NCBI GenBank assembly: GCA_044506885.1
Contig: JBIQKC010000043.1
Location: 1-20,951, forward strand
From: Croceibacterium_A sp044506885
GTDB lineage: Bacteria > Pseudomonadota > Alphaproteobacteria > Sphingomonadales > Sphingomonadaceae
Length of the DNA: 20,951 nt
Reading direction: 5' to 3'
Under the pieces are notes generated by a model. The model was not told the origin of the DNA and made no database searches. It worked only from the letters and a program-made list of their open reading frames with translations. The position numbers were made by a program, and so were the translations under genes. How positions within the stretch are numbered: the first letter of the stretch is position 1; every line of letters starts with the position of its first letter. Positions 6,543-13,884 of the stretch are shown in pieces.

Positions 6543-7649
6543 TCAGGCTCCGATCAACTTGCGAGAGTACGGGCCCGCACAGCGCTGGATCAACTTGACG
6601 ATGCCCCAAGACAGACCGAGCACCAAGCCTCCCCATATCGCGAGATCGAGAAACTTATTCCCGCTTAACGGGCCTCCCCCGCTGGTAGCTGGCCATAGTA
6701 TGAACAACACAAGATTGTGGACGAAGAAGATGCCGAAGCTATCTGCTGCCAGTCGACTGATGCCGGTCGTCCGTAGAGACGGGATCTGCGTAAAAAGGGC
6801 GCACAAGAAGAAAATGAGAACGATCTTCTGCAAGTAGTGGATATTGGGCAAGGCAAGTTCGAACCACTCTCCATAGGCGTGCAGGAGCCCCTGATATCGA
6901 ATCTCGATGCCTGCAATGGCCAGAAGCACGATGGCGAGAAGAATCAGGCTCTTCTTCTGCTCAAGCCACGGGAAGATCACGTCCCGCCGCAAACTGACTT
7001 CGATACCCATCAAATAGTAGAATACGAAATACGCGACAGCTTGAAACTTGTCCACGTTATGCGACGGACGGCTAACGGTGAAACCAAGCATCAGCGCCAA
7101 AACCAGCACGACCATGCGTTGACGCGGCGTCGCCTGGATGAAGCGAATAAATGCAGGAGACCCCGCGAAGATCAGTGCGATAAAAGGCAGATACCAAAGT
7201 GACACCCCGGCTTGGCCGGAGACAAGCGAAAACACGTAATCTACATAGAAGCTATTTGTTGGGCCGACACTATCAAGAAAATGTGTATATGGCAAACCCG
7301 TCCCCATGCGTTGCAACACTACGAGCACTAGCGTGCACACAGAAAAAGGAAGAAACAGCTTAGTCAGTTTTCCTCGTACGAATTCACTGTAGTCCCAGCG
7401 CGGATAGAATATGTGGTGAAAAAGCAGCCCAGAGACGAACACGAATAGGGCAGTACCGCCCGTTAGCACAGCCAGTATGAGGTCAAACGGAGATGAGTAT
7501 CCTCGCAACGTTCCGAAGGCGAGGACAAAGCAGTGCTCGACGACTATCAGGACGATGGCGAGGGCTCGAAAGCAATCTATAAAAGCCAAGTGCATGTTCC
7601 GTTCGCGCGCCGCCACCGGAAGGCTGATATTCCCGTAATGTGTCGCCAC
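6543..7649 (-). CDS. Acyltransferase-3 family membrane protein, low-GC island
   Basis: An integral membrane O-acyltransferase of the type that modifies exported polysaccharides or other surface glycans. The N-terminal motif IDCFRALAIVLIVVEH contains the family histidine in the first helix, and EFVRGKLTKLFLPF matches the usual R-rich second motif. About ten helices follow and end in GLSWGIVKLIQRC. The best-supported start is GTG at 7649 (368 aa), because AAGGAG (7656-7661) sits six bases upstream. Alternatives are GTG at 7664 (373 aa, no Shine-Dalgarno) and ATG at 7595 (350 aa). Base composition is visibly lower in GC (about 50%) than in every neighbour, and codons such as TTA, ATA and AAA are frequent, so recent acquisition is likely. 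No other glycan genes adjoin it. Confidence 0.87.
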   Translation of the reverse strand: MATHYGNISLPVAARERNMHLAFIDCFRALAIVLIVVEHCFVLAFGTLRGYSSPFDLILAVLTGGTALFVFVSGLLFHHIFYPRWDYSEFVRGKLTKLFLPFSVCTLVLVVLQRMGTGLPYTHFLDSVGPTNSFYVDYVFSLVSGQAGVSLWYLPFIALIFAGSPAFIRFIQATPRQRMVVLVLALMLGFTVSRPSHNVDKFQAVAYFVFYYLMGIEVSLRRDVIFPWLEQKKSLILLAIVLLAIAGIEIRYQGLLHAYGEWFELALPNIHYLQKIVLIFFLCALFTQIPSLRTTGISRLAADSFGIFFVHNLVLFILWPATSGGGPLSGNKFLDLAIWGGLVLGLSWGIVKLIQRCAGPYSRKLIGA

Positions 7650-7835
7650 GACCGTCTCCTTCACGAAGCGAGCGATAACCGATTAACCTTAAATTTTCGT
7701 TCTCTCCCATCAGGACACGTTCAGTTTATAGAAAATCAAGCTTTGCAATTTATTCACCAAGTTTGGCGAGAACGGTCGAGCGCTCGCCCGAAGCGACGCA
7801 CCGCCCAACAAAGTTACGCCTAGCGAGGACAACAA

Positions 7836-9365
7836 ATGAGCGCATTCGGACGGAAGAACGGGGTTGGCGGGATGCAGCCCGGGGCCCGGCCGACGTTCGG
7901 TGTCGCCAAGCCGATGAAGGGCGGCGCCGCGCCTGCGCCGCGTTCCGCCCCCCCGCCCTCCGGCGGGGAGCAGTTTCCGCCGCTTCCGGGCGATGCGCCG
8001 CCGCCCGGCGCTCCGCCCGCGGCCAACGGCAAGGGCGATGCGATGGCGCGGCTGGCCGATCGCATCAATTCCAGCGCCGAGGCGAATTCCGAGGTCGGCG
8101 GCTTCGAGGCCTCGGTCCACAAGATCAAGGAACAGGTGCTCCCGCGCCTGCTCGAACGCGTCGACCCCGAGGCGGCCGCCACGCTCTCCAAGGAGGAACT
8201 GAGCGAGGAATTCCGCCCGATCATCATGGAGGTGCTGACCGAGCTCAAGGTCACGCTCAACCGCCGCGAACAGTTCGCGCTGGAAAAGGTGCTGATCGAC
8301 GAGCTGCTCGGCTTCGGCCCGCTCGAAGAGCTGCTCAACGACCCCGACGTCAGCGACATCATGGTCAACGGGCCGGACCAGACCTACATCGAAAAAAAGG
8401 GCAAGCTGCAAATCGCGGCGATCCGTTTCCGCGACGAATCGCACCTGTTCCAGATCGCCCAGCGCATCGTCAACCAGGTCGGCCGCCGCGTGGACCAGAC
8501 CACGCCGCTGGCCGACGCGCGCCTCAAGGACGGCAGCCGCGTCAACGTGATCGTGCCGCCGCTCAGCTTGCGCGGCACCGCGATCTCGATCCGTAAATTC
8601 TCCGAGAAGCCAATCACGCTCGACATGTTGCGCGATTTCGGCTCGATGTCGGACAAGATGTGCACCGCGCTGAAGATCGCAGGCGCGTGCAGGATGAACA
8701 TCGTCATTTCCGGCGGCACCGGCTCGGGCAAGACGACGATGCTCAACGCCCTGTCGAAGATGATCGATCCCGGCGAGCGCGTGCTGACGATCGAGGACGC
8801 GGCCGAACTGCGCCTGCAACAGCCGCACTGGCTGCCGCTCGAAACGCGCCCGCCGAACCTCGAAGGCCAGGGCGCGATCACCATCGGCGACCTGGTCAAG
8901 AACGCGCTGCGTATGCGTCCGGACCGCATCATCCTCGGCGAAATCCGCGGCGCGGAGTGCTTCGACCTGCTCGCCGCGATGAACACCGGCCACGACGGAT
9001 CGATGTGCACGCTGCACGCCAACAGTCCGCGCGAATGCCTCGGCCGTATGGAAAACATGATCATGATGGGCGACATCAAGATCCCCAAGGAAGCGATCAG
9101 CCGCCAGATCGCCGAATCGGTCGATCTGATCGTGCAGGTGAAGCGCCTGCGCGACGGCTCGCGCCGCACTACCAACGTCACCGAGGTGATCGGCATGGAA
9201 GGCGACGTGATCGTCACCCAGGAGCTGTTCAATTTTGAATATCTCGACGAGAGCGAGGACGGAAAGATCATCGGCGAGCACCGCTCGTCCGGCCTGCGCC
9301 CCTATACGCTGGAGAAGGCGCGCCAGTTCGGCTTCGATCAGGCTTATCTGGAAGCCTGCCTGTAG
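7836..9365 (+). CDS. cpaF: CpaF/TadA-family secretion ATPase
   Basis: A 509-aa cytosolic hexameric ATPase of the type II/IV secretion superfamily; the family powers assembly of Flp/Tad pili. Residues 1-70 are Pro/Gly/Ala-rich and probably disordered, followed by an N-terminal domain typical of CpaF (ALEKVLIDELLGFGPLEELLND). The ATPase core has Walker A GGTGSGKTT (293-301), an Asp box around IEDAAELRLQQ, Walker B in PDRIILGEIRG (about 362-372) and a His box HDGSMCTLHAN. All catalytic parts look intact. GAGGA (7825-7829) is placed six bases before ATG. The neighbours are an acyltransferase on the other strand and a small membrane gene, with no cpaB, cpaC, cpaE, tadB or tadC in the window, so the rest of the apparatus must be elsewhere. 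Nothing that I can call a promoter was seen in the AT-rich gap 7650-7835. Confidence 0.93.
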   Translation: MSAFGRKNGVGGMQPGARPTFGVAKPMKGGAAPAPRSAPPPSGGEQFPPLPGDAPPPGAPPAANGKGDAMARLADRINSSAEANSEVGGFEASVHKIKEQVLPRLLERVDPEAAATLSKEELSEEFRPIIMEVLTELKVTLNRREQFALEKVLIDELLGFGPLEELLNDPDVSDIMVNGPDQTYIEKKGKLQIAAIRFRDESHLFQIAQRIVNQVGRRVDQTTPLADARLKDGSRVNVIVPPLSLRGTAISIRKFSEKPITLDMLRDFGSMSDKMCTALKIAGACRMNIVISGGTGSGKTTMLNALSKMIDPGERVLTIEDAAELRLQQPHWLPLETRPPNLEGQGAITIGDLVKNALRMRPDRIILGEIRGAECFDLLAAMNTGHDGSMCTLHANSPRECLGRMENMIMMGDIKIPKEAISRQIAESVDLIVQVKRLRDGSRRTTNVTEVIGMEGDVIVTQELFNFEYLDESEDGKIIGEHRSSGLRPYTLEKARQFGFDQAYLEACL

Positions 9366-9388
9366 GCAGACGCCCTCAAACGCCGGGC

Positions 9389-9406
9389 GCGACCCATCCG
9401 GGTCGC
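9389..9406. terminator. Hairpin between convergent cpaF and small membrane gene
   Basis: A 7-bp perfect stem GCGACCC / GGGTCGC with an ATCC loop, followed by TTGG on the plus strand. It lies 23 bases after the cpaF stop and before the stop of the convergent gene at 9426. The T-tract is poor, so termination may depend on other factors. It is the only good stem in the gap. Confidence 0.4.
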
Positions 9407-9425
9407 TTGGCTCGGCCACTGGCGC

Positions 9426-9656
9426 CTAACCGCCGGCCCACCCGCTTGCCGCCAGCGCCAGCAGGATCATGCCGGCGAAGAAGCTGATCACGAACACCGT
9501 CGTCCACGGCATCCAGCCCACCGCGTCGATCTGCTTGCGCCGCAACCGCCGGCGCTCGCCGATCGTCGCCGCCAGCGCCACCAGCAGCAAGGCCCCGCCG
9601 ACAAGGCCGAGCAGAGTCGCATCGCTGGCGAAAACAAGGAACGCGGGTTCGCGCAT
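9426..9656 (-). CDS. Small two-helix membrane protein, 76 aa
   Basis: Unrecognised by family. From ATG 9656 it begins MREPAFLVFASDATLLGLVGG, with two hydrophobic helices (about residues 13-33 and 50-70) joined by a strongly basic loop, ERRRLRRKQ, that should face the cytosol. A TTG at 9692 would lengthen it by 12 residues, but the added part is not typical of a signal sequence. The ribosome-binding site is weak in either case. It sits between convergent cpaF and the divergently transcribed second EamA gene, 83 bp apart. Clear hydrophobic periodicity argues for a real gene; its function is unknown. Confidence 0.65.
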   Translation of the reverse strand: MREPAFLVFASDATLLGLVGGALLLVALAATIGERRRLRRKQIDAVGWMPWTTVFVISFFAGMILLALAASGWAGG

Positions 9657-9739
9657 CGCCGGCCATATGGTTCCGCACCCGCCGCGCGGCAATCCCGGCG
9701 CGCACTTGAACGCCCGGCCCGCGCCCCTATGGCGGCGCG

Positions 9740-10654
9740 ATGGAGGCCGCTCCCCCGCACAGACCGCTGCTCGCGCTGCTCATCCGCCTCGGCGCGATCG
9801 CCGCGTTGGCGACGATGTCCGCGCTTATCAAGCTGGCTTCGGAACGCGGCATCCACCTGCTCGAAATCATGTTCTGGCGGCAGTTCCTGACCCTGCCGAT
9901 CGCCATGGGCTGGGTGCTGATGACGAGCGGCCTCGCCACGCTCGCCACCGCCCGGCCCGGCCGCCACATGATGCGCGCGGTCTATGGCACGGTCGGCATG
10001 GTGCTGAACTTCGGCGCAGTGATCCTGCTGCCGCTGGCGGAGGCGACGACGATCAACTTCACCGTGCCGATCTGGGCAGTGCTGCTGTCGATCCTGCTGC
10101 TGAAGGAGAAAGTCGGCCTGTGGCGCTGGTCGGCGGTGCTGCTCGGCTTCGGCGGGGTCCTCGTCATCGCCCAGCCCGGCGACGGCCATTTCCCCCTCTA
10201 CGGCGCGCTCGTGGCGCTCGGCGGGGCGTTCATGATCGCGCTGATCTCGATCCAGATCGCCGATCTCAACCGCACCGACAAGCCGCTGACGATCGTGTTC
10301 TGGTTCGCGCTCTTCACCACGCTCGTCACCGCGCCGGCCCTGCCCTTCGTGATGACCGCGCACGATTCGGCCGGATGGCTGCTGCTGCTCGGCATCGGCA
10401 TCTCGGGCGCCGCGGGGCAGCTCCTGCTCACCGCCGCGCTGCGGTTCGGCGCGGTCGCGAGCGTGATCGTGATGGATTATTCGGCCCTGTTCTGGGCCAC
10501 GCTCTACGGCTGGCTGCTGTTCGACATGCTGCCGCCTTCGAGCACCTGGCTCGGCGCGCCGCTAATCGTGGCGGCGGGGCTCGTCATCGCCTGGCGCGAG
10601 CACCGGCTGAAACGGCAAAGTCCGCCCAAGGTCGCGCACGCGGAGGGAACCTGA
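9740..10654 (+). CDS. DMT-superfamily (EamA) transporter, second copy
   Basis: A 304-aa inner-membrane protein with the two-repeat EamA layout of ten helices. The first repeat ends in LPLAEATTINFTVPIWAVLLS, and the second contains RFGAVASVIVMDYSALFWATLYGW. It is a probable proton-linked exporter of a small metabolite; the substrate is unknown. The start is ATG 9740 with no strong Shine-Dalgarno. The stop codon region carries the -35 element of the entericidin promoter (GGAAC at 10646-10650 lies inside the last codons), so the downstream lipoproteins are transcribed from within the end of this gene. It is a divergent paralogue of the transporter at 5533. Confidence 0.88.
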   Translation: MEAAPPHRPLLALLIRLGAIAALATMSALIKLASERGIHLLEIMFWRQFLTLPIAMGWVLMTSGLATLATARPGRHMMRAVYGTVGMVLNFGAVILLPLAEATTINFTVPIWAVLLSILLLKEKVGLWRWSAVLLGFGGVLVIAQPGDGHFPLYGALVALGGAFMIALISIQIADLNRTDKPLTIVFWFALFTTLVTAPALPFVMTAHDSAGWLLLLGIGISGAAGQLLLTAALRFGAVASVIVMDYSALFWATLYGWLLFDMLPPSSTWLGAPLIVAAGLVIAWREHRLKRQSPPKVAHAEGT

Positions 10655-10671
10655 GCGAAGCCACCGGCGTT
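10646..10671 (+). promoter_or_regulatory. Consensus EcfG promoter of the entericidin pair
   Basis: GGAAC (10646-10650), a 17-base spacer and CGTT (10668-10671) match the EcfG general-stress consensus exactly. The CGTT lies 39 bases before the first entericidin ATG, which predicts a leader of roughly 30 bases. The -35 box overlaps the 3' end of the EamA gene. Confidence 0.75.
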
Positions 10672-10710
10672 TTGCGCGCGACCACTCTCTCGCACAGAAG
10701 GACAGACCAG

Positions 10711-10839
10711 ATGGTTCGCAAGCTTGCTCTCGCTCTCGGCATTGCCGCGCTTTCGCTCACCGCCACCGCCTGCAACACGGTCAAGGGCGTGGGTCAGGAC
10801 ATCGAATCCGTTGGACAAGCGGGCGACGACGCTCTGTAA
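10711..10839 (+). CDS. Entericidin-type lipoprotein, first of a tandem pair
   Basis: A 42-aa lipoprotein precursor. A basic MVRK start and Ala/Leu core lead to the lipobox ATAC, with C21 as the lipidated residue; the 22-residue mature part, CNTVKGVGQDIESVG.., is the entericidin A/B signature (CNTxxGxGxDI). It would be processed by Lgt/LspA and held in the envelope. In E. coli the two entericidins are described as an antidote/bacteriolytic-toxin pair; which role this copy has cannot be read from sequence. AGAAGGAC lies upstream at a suitable distance. Its stop codon is inside a perfect hairpin stem (10836-10852). Confidence 0.88.
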   Translation: MVRKLALALGIAALSLTATACNTVKGVGQDIESVGQAGDDAL

Positions 10840-10852
10840 GGGGCGCCCTTAC
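10836..10852 (+). other. Intercistronic hairpin between the two entericidin genes
   Basis: GTAAGGG and CCCTTAC form a perfect 7-bp stem around GCG. The first arm contains the TAA stop of the upstream gene, and the second ends one base before the GGAG that probably serves as the ribosome-binding site of the downstream gene. It could protect the upstream message or adjust translation of the second gene. There is no T-run, so simple termination is unlikely. Confidence 0.45.
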
Positions 10853-10862
10853 GGAGCGTGGA

Positions 10863-10991
10863 ATGAAGAAGCTGCTACTTGTCCTGGTCGCCGGCGCCGT
10901 CGCCGTGACGACGACCGCCTGCAACACCGTCCAGGGTCTCGGCCGCGACATCGAATCGGTCGGCCGTACGGGCGAGGAAGCGATCAACTAG
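10863..10991 (+). CDS. Entericidin-type lipoprotein, second of a tandem pair
   Basis: A 42-aa lipoprotein precursor: MKKLLLV, a hydrophobic core, then lipobox TTAC with C20 lipidated, and a 23-residue mature part CNTVQGLGRDIESVGRTGEEA. It is closely similar to the upstream copy in the mature region (CNTVxGxGxDIESVGxxG), so the pair arose by duplication. The start is ATG 10863 with GGAG six bases upstream. The intergenic gap is 23 bases, so both genes should share the EcfG transcript. A 7-bp stem (CGCCCGC/GCGGGCG, 10999-11017) follows the stop and overlaps the end of the convergent gene at 11008, where it may help terminate from both sides. Confidence 0.88.
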   Translation: MKKLLLVLVAGAVAVTTTACNTVQGLGRDIESVGRTGEEAIN

Positions 10992-11007
10992 GCAGTATCG
11001 CCCGCAG

Positions 11008-11745
11008 TCAGCGGGCGGCCGCCTGCTCGTCGCTCTCCAGCCGTCGCGCCAGACGGTGAATGCCGTCGTTGTCGTGGATGAAGCGGCCCGGCGCCTTCTC
11101 GCGCGCGCCCTGCAACGCGGCCTCGGCCACCGTGCGCGCGGCAATGGAGCGATAGGCGCGCTTGCCGCCGCGCAGGAAGAGATCGGTCAGCGGGCTGGCC
11201 ACGATCCCCAGCCGTTCGAGCACGCGCCGGTCTCCGCTGCGAGACCCGCGCAGCAAGCCCGGCCGCAGGATGTCGAGCCGCCGGAAGCGCATCTTGCCCA
11301 CCGCCGCCTCCACTTCGCCTTTCACGCGCAGGTAGAACGCCGTCGCGTGCGCGTCCGCGCCGGCGGAAGACACCAGCACGAAGTTTGCTGCTCCCGCGTC
11401 TTTCGCCGCTTGCGCCAGCACGAGCACGAGGTCGTGATCGACCGCGCGGAATGCCTCTTCGCTGCGCCCCGCCTTGCGCCACGTGGTCCCGAGCGCGCAG
11501 ATGACCGCATCGGGCGCGATCGCGGCGACCGCCTCCGGCCAGCCCGAAGGATCGGCGATCATCGCTTCCATCCGCACGCCGAGCGGGATCGGCACTTCAC
11601 GGCGCGTCAGGGCGACCAGCCGCGCCCAGCCGAGCCCCGGCGCAACATCCATCGCCTGTCCGCCGACCAGCCCGGTCGCACCGGCCAGCAGCAGGCGGCG
11701 GGGGCCGGCGTCCGCGCCAGCACCTGCGGACCCACGGTCAGACAT
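11008..11745 (-). CDS. NAD(P)-binding TIP30/NmrA-like oxidoreductase
   Basis: A 245-aa atypical short-chain dehydrogenase. The N-terminal Rossmann motif is LLLAGATGLVGG (GATGLVG at 22-28). VICALGTTWRKAG and VLVSSAGADAHA follow, and FYLRVKGEVE carries a YxxxK pair typical of the catalytic Tyr/Lys. This layout fits the HTATIP2/TIP30-like group; reactions of the bacterial members are largely unknown. The start chosen is ATG 11745, which overlaps the end of the dGTPase-like gene by 8 bases, implying coupled translation. An upstream in-frame start at 11799 would lie deep inside the dGTPase gene and is unlikely. Confidence 0.8.
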   Translation of the reverse strand: MSDRGSAGAGADAGPRRLLLAGATGLVGGQAMDVAPGLGWARLVALTRREVPIPLGVRMEAMIADPSGWPEAVAAIAPDAVICALGTTWRKAGRSEEAFRAVDHDLVLVLAQAAKDAGAANFVLVSSAGADAHATAFYLRVKGEVEAAVGKMRFRRLDILRPGLLRGSRSGDRRVLERLGIVASPLTDLFLRGGKRAYRSIAARTVAEAALQGAREKAPGRFIHDNDGIHRLARRLESDEQAAAR

Positions 11746-12898
11746 TCGACAGCCCGGCCGGCGTTTCGCCGAACGCACGGCGGTACTGCTCGATCGCATA
11801 GCGGTCGGTCATCCCGGCGATGAAATCGGCGATGTGGCGGCTGCGATCCGGCTCGGCGGCGGGCAGGCGTTCGAGCCAGTCGGCAGGCATCAGGTCGGGC
11901 TGCTGGTCATAGGCCGCGAACAGGCGCGCGATCACCCGCCGTGCGCACTCCGCCGTGCCGCGCTGCTCGGGATGGTGGTAGAGTTCGCGGTAGAGAAACG
12001 CCTTCAACTGCCGCTCCTGCACGGCCATGGCGGGAGAGAACGCCGCCAGCGCGCGATCGGCCCCACGGATGTCCTCGACCGAACCGATGCCGGACAGGTT
12101 GCCGCGCGTCGTATCCAGCACGTCGTTGACCATCACCCCGATCTGCTCTCGCACCAGTTCGCGCAGCAAGGCGGCGCGATCTGCGCCGGGAAAGCGCTTT
12201 TCGACCGCGCGCCAGTTGTCCGCGACGAAGTCGATTTCCAGCAGCCGGTCGAAGTCGAGCAGGCCGGACCGCAGCCCGTCGTCGATGTCGTGGTTGTCGT
12301 AGGCGATGTCGTCGGCGAGCGCCGCGACTTGTGCTTCGAGCGAGGAGCGGCGCGTCAGGTCGAGCGGGAACTCGGCATCGAGCGCGGCGAGAGCCCAGCC
12401 CGGATTGGCGACGGGCCCGTTGTGCTTGGCCAGCCCCTCGATCACCTCCCAGCTCAGGTTGAGGCCGGGGAAGCCGCAATAGGGGCTGTCGAGCCGCATC
12501 ACTGTGCGCAGGCAGTGCTCGTTGTGGTCGAACCCGCCGCGCGGTTCCAGCGCCGCGTCGAGCGCCTGTTCCCCGGCATGGCCGAACGGCGGATGGCCGA
12601 TGTCGTGCGCCAGGCACAGCGCCTCGGTCAGATCCTCGTCCAGCCCCAGCGCACGCGCGATCACCCGGCCGATCTGCGCTACCTCCAGGCTGTGCGTCAG
12701 GCGGACGCGAAAATGGTCGCCGTCCGGCGCGATGAACACCTGCGTCTTGCCGGCGAGGCGGCGAAAGGCGATCGAATGGATGATCCGGTCGCGGTCGCGC
12801 TGGAACGCGCTGCGCGGCCCCCGGCTTCCCTCCACCCCCTGCTCGAACTCGCGCCCGCGCGAGACGGCGGGATCGGCGGCATAGGCGGCGCGGCTCAT
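11738..12898 (-). CDS. dGTPase-like HD-domain triphosphohydrolase
   Basis: A 386-aa cytosolic protein of the deoxyguanosinetriphosphate triphosphohydrolase-like family, which removes tripolyphosphate from dNTPs and so restrains nucleotide pools. Metal ligands of the HD fold are visible: H69 in RLTHSLEVAQ, H98-D99 in AHDIGHPPFGHAGE, and a later Asp in ALADDIAY. FRRLAGKTQVF at 45-55 is the usual N-terminal signature. The length fits the shorter alphaproteobacterial type. The start is ATG 12898; a TTG at 12934 would add 12 residues without support. It is the first gene of a two-gene unit with the TIP30-like gene. Confidence 0.9.
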   Translation of the reverse strand: MSRAAYAADPAVSRGREFEQGVEGSRGPRSAFQRDRDRIIHSIAFRRLAGKTQVFIAPDGDHFRVRLTHSLEVAQIGRVIARALGLDEDLTEALCLAHDIGHPPFGHAGEQALDAALEPRGGFDHNEHCLRTVMRLDSPYCGFPGLNLSWEVIEGLAKHNGPVANPGWALAALDAEFPLDLTRRSSLEAQVAALADDIAYDNHDIDDGLRSGLLDFDRLLEIDFVADNWRAVEKRFPGADRAALLRELVREQIGVMVNDVLDTTRGNLSGIGSVEDIRGADRALAAFSPAMAVQERQLKAFLYRELYHHPEQRGTAECARRVIARLFAAYDQQPDLMPADWLERLPAAEPDRSRHIADFIAGMTDRYAIEQYRRAFGETPAGLSNV

Positions 12899-12984
12899 GG
12901 CGGGCTGGCTAGAGGCGGAGCGACAGGTTTGCAACTCGGGGAGCCGGGATCGGCTTCATTCGCAAGGAAGCTTCCCATATCTTC

Positions 12985-13067
12985 GTCGTCCCCGCGAACG
13001 CGGGGACCCAGTCACGGTTTACGGCAGTCGCCTGAGTCCACTGGGTTCCCGCTTTCGCGGGAATGAC
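12985..13067. repeat. REP-like inverted pair of hairpin elements
   Basis: Two 28-base copies lie head to head at 12985-13012 (plus) and 13040-13067 (minus) and differ at four positions. Each is a hairpin: arms TCCCCGCG/CGCGGGGA (12989-13006) and TTCCCGC/GCGGGAA (13046-13063), each followed by ACCCAGT. One pair of differences is compensatory (C-G in one stem, T-A in the other), so pairing is conserved. The pair fills much of the 202-bp gap between the dGTPase-like gene start and the racemase stop. Similar GCGGGAA-type elements are known as dispersed REP sequences in many proteobacteria. Confidence 0.75.
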
Positions 13068-13100
13068 AGGCGGCGAACTTCTGCCCGCAGCGCGAACCGC

Positions 13101-13796
13101 TCAATCGGTCCCCAAAATCCACTCCGCCGCCTTCTGCGCATGGATGCGCGTGCTATCGTAGATCGGCAGCACATTGGCGTCGACATCGACGATCAGGTCG
13201 AGCTCTGTGCAGGCGAGCACGATGGCTTTCGCTCCGTCCTGCTCCTTCACCGTAATCATCGTTTTCAGCGCGCGTTCGGCATCGCGCGTCGCCTTGCCGA
13301 CCATCAGTTCGCCGTAGATGATCGCATCCAGCGCTTCGACATTGGCCATGTCCGGCGGCAGCAGGTCCACTCCGCGCGAAACCAGCCGACGGCGATAGAA
13401 GCTCTCGGTCATCACGTTGCTGGTGCCCAGCAGCGCCGCCGTCTCCACGCCGTCCGCCGCCATCTTCTCGCCCACGCAGTCGGCGATGTGGAAGATCGGC
13501 ACGGACACGCTGGCGGCGACCTTGTCGAACACGCGGTGCATCGAATTGGCGCAGATGATGATCGCCCCGGCCCCCGCCGCCTCCAGCCGCTGCGCGGATT
13601 CGCTCAGCAAGCCGGCGGCCCGGTCCCAGTCGGCCTCGTCCTTCAGCGCGTAGATCTGCGCGAAGTCGAGGCTTTCGATCAGCAGCGGCGCGCTGGAGCG
13701 GCCCCCGCTGCGCCGCTGCACGATGCGGTTGATCTCATCGTAGTAAGTGCGGGTGGAGACCCAGCTCATCCCCCCGATCATGCCGAGCTTGCGCAA
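13101..13796 (-). CDS. Aspartate/glutamate racemase family protein
   Basis: A 231-aa cytosolic amino-acid racemase of the PLP-independent Asp/Glu family. The start LGMIGGMSWVST is the family signature. The two catalytic cysteines are C82 in IICANSMH and C196 in LACTELDL; both are present, with E198 beside the second. These enzymes convert between L- and D-acidic (or other) amino acids; the exact substrate is unclear. The start is TTG at 13796, supported by GAGGGA eight bases upstream and by the normal family N-terminus MRKLGMIGG. A consensus EcfG promoter lies upstream, with a CCCCGC/GCGGGG stem (13817-13835) near the predicted transcript start. It is separated from pntB by 88 bp and likely has its own transcript. 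Confidence 0.88.
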   Translation of the reverse strand: MRKLGMIGGMSWVSTRTYYDEINRIVQRRSGGRSSAPLLIESLDFAQIYALKDEADWDRAAGLLSESAQRLEAAGAGAIIICANSMHRVFDKVAASVSVPIFHIADCVGEKMAADGVETAALLGTSNVMTESFYRRRLVSRGVDLLPPDMANVEALDAIIYGELMVGKATRDAERALKTMITVKEQDGAKAIVLACTELDLIVDVDANVLPIYDSTRIHAQKAAEWILGTD

Positions 13797-13842
13797 ACGC
13801 CGATTCCCTCATTGCTCCCCGCTCCCGGCGCGGGGTGTTGTG

Positions 13843-13867
13843 AACGGCGCTGGCCCGCAAGGGTTCC
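13843..13867 (-). promoter_or_regulatory. Consensus EcfG promoter of the racemase gene
   Basis: On the minus strand, GGAAC (13867-13863), a 16-base spacer and CGTT (13846-13843) match the EcfG consensus exactly. The CGTT lies 46 bases upstream of the racemase TTG start. It begins 17 bases after the pntB stop, so the gap between the two genes is essentially the promoter. Confidence 0.7.
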
Positions 13868-13884
13868 CCGCACGAGTTCCCCCG

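Noticed and set aside
7710..9419. A 569-codon open frame antisense to cpaF
   Set aside because: High-GC third-position bias leaves the opposite strand open. The translation is repetitive in R, D and H with no family motif, whereas cpaF has full ATPase motifs.
12985..13067. CRISPR-like repeat pair
   Set aside because: Only two copies, in inverted orientation, each a self-contained hairpin; this is a REP-like element and not a direct-repeat array.
13846..13880. A second GGAAC on the minus strand at 13880-13876
   Set aside because: No CGTT occurs 16-17 bases downstream; only the copy at 13867-13863 has correct spacing.
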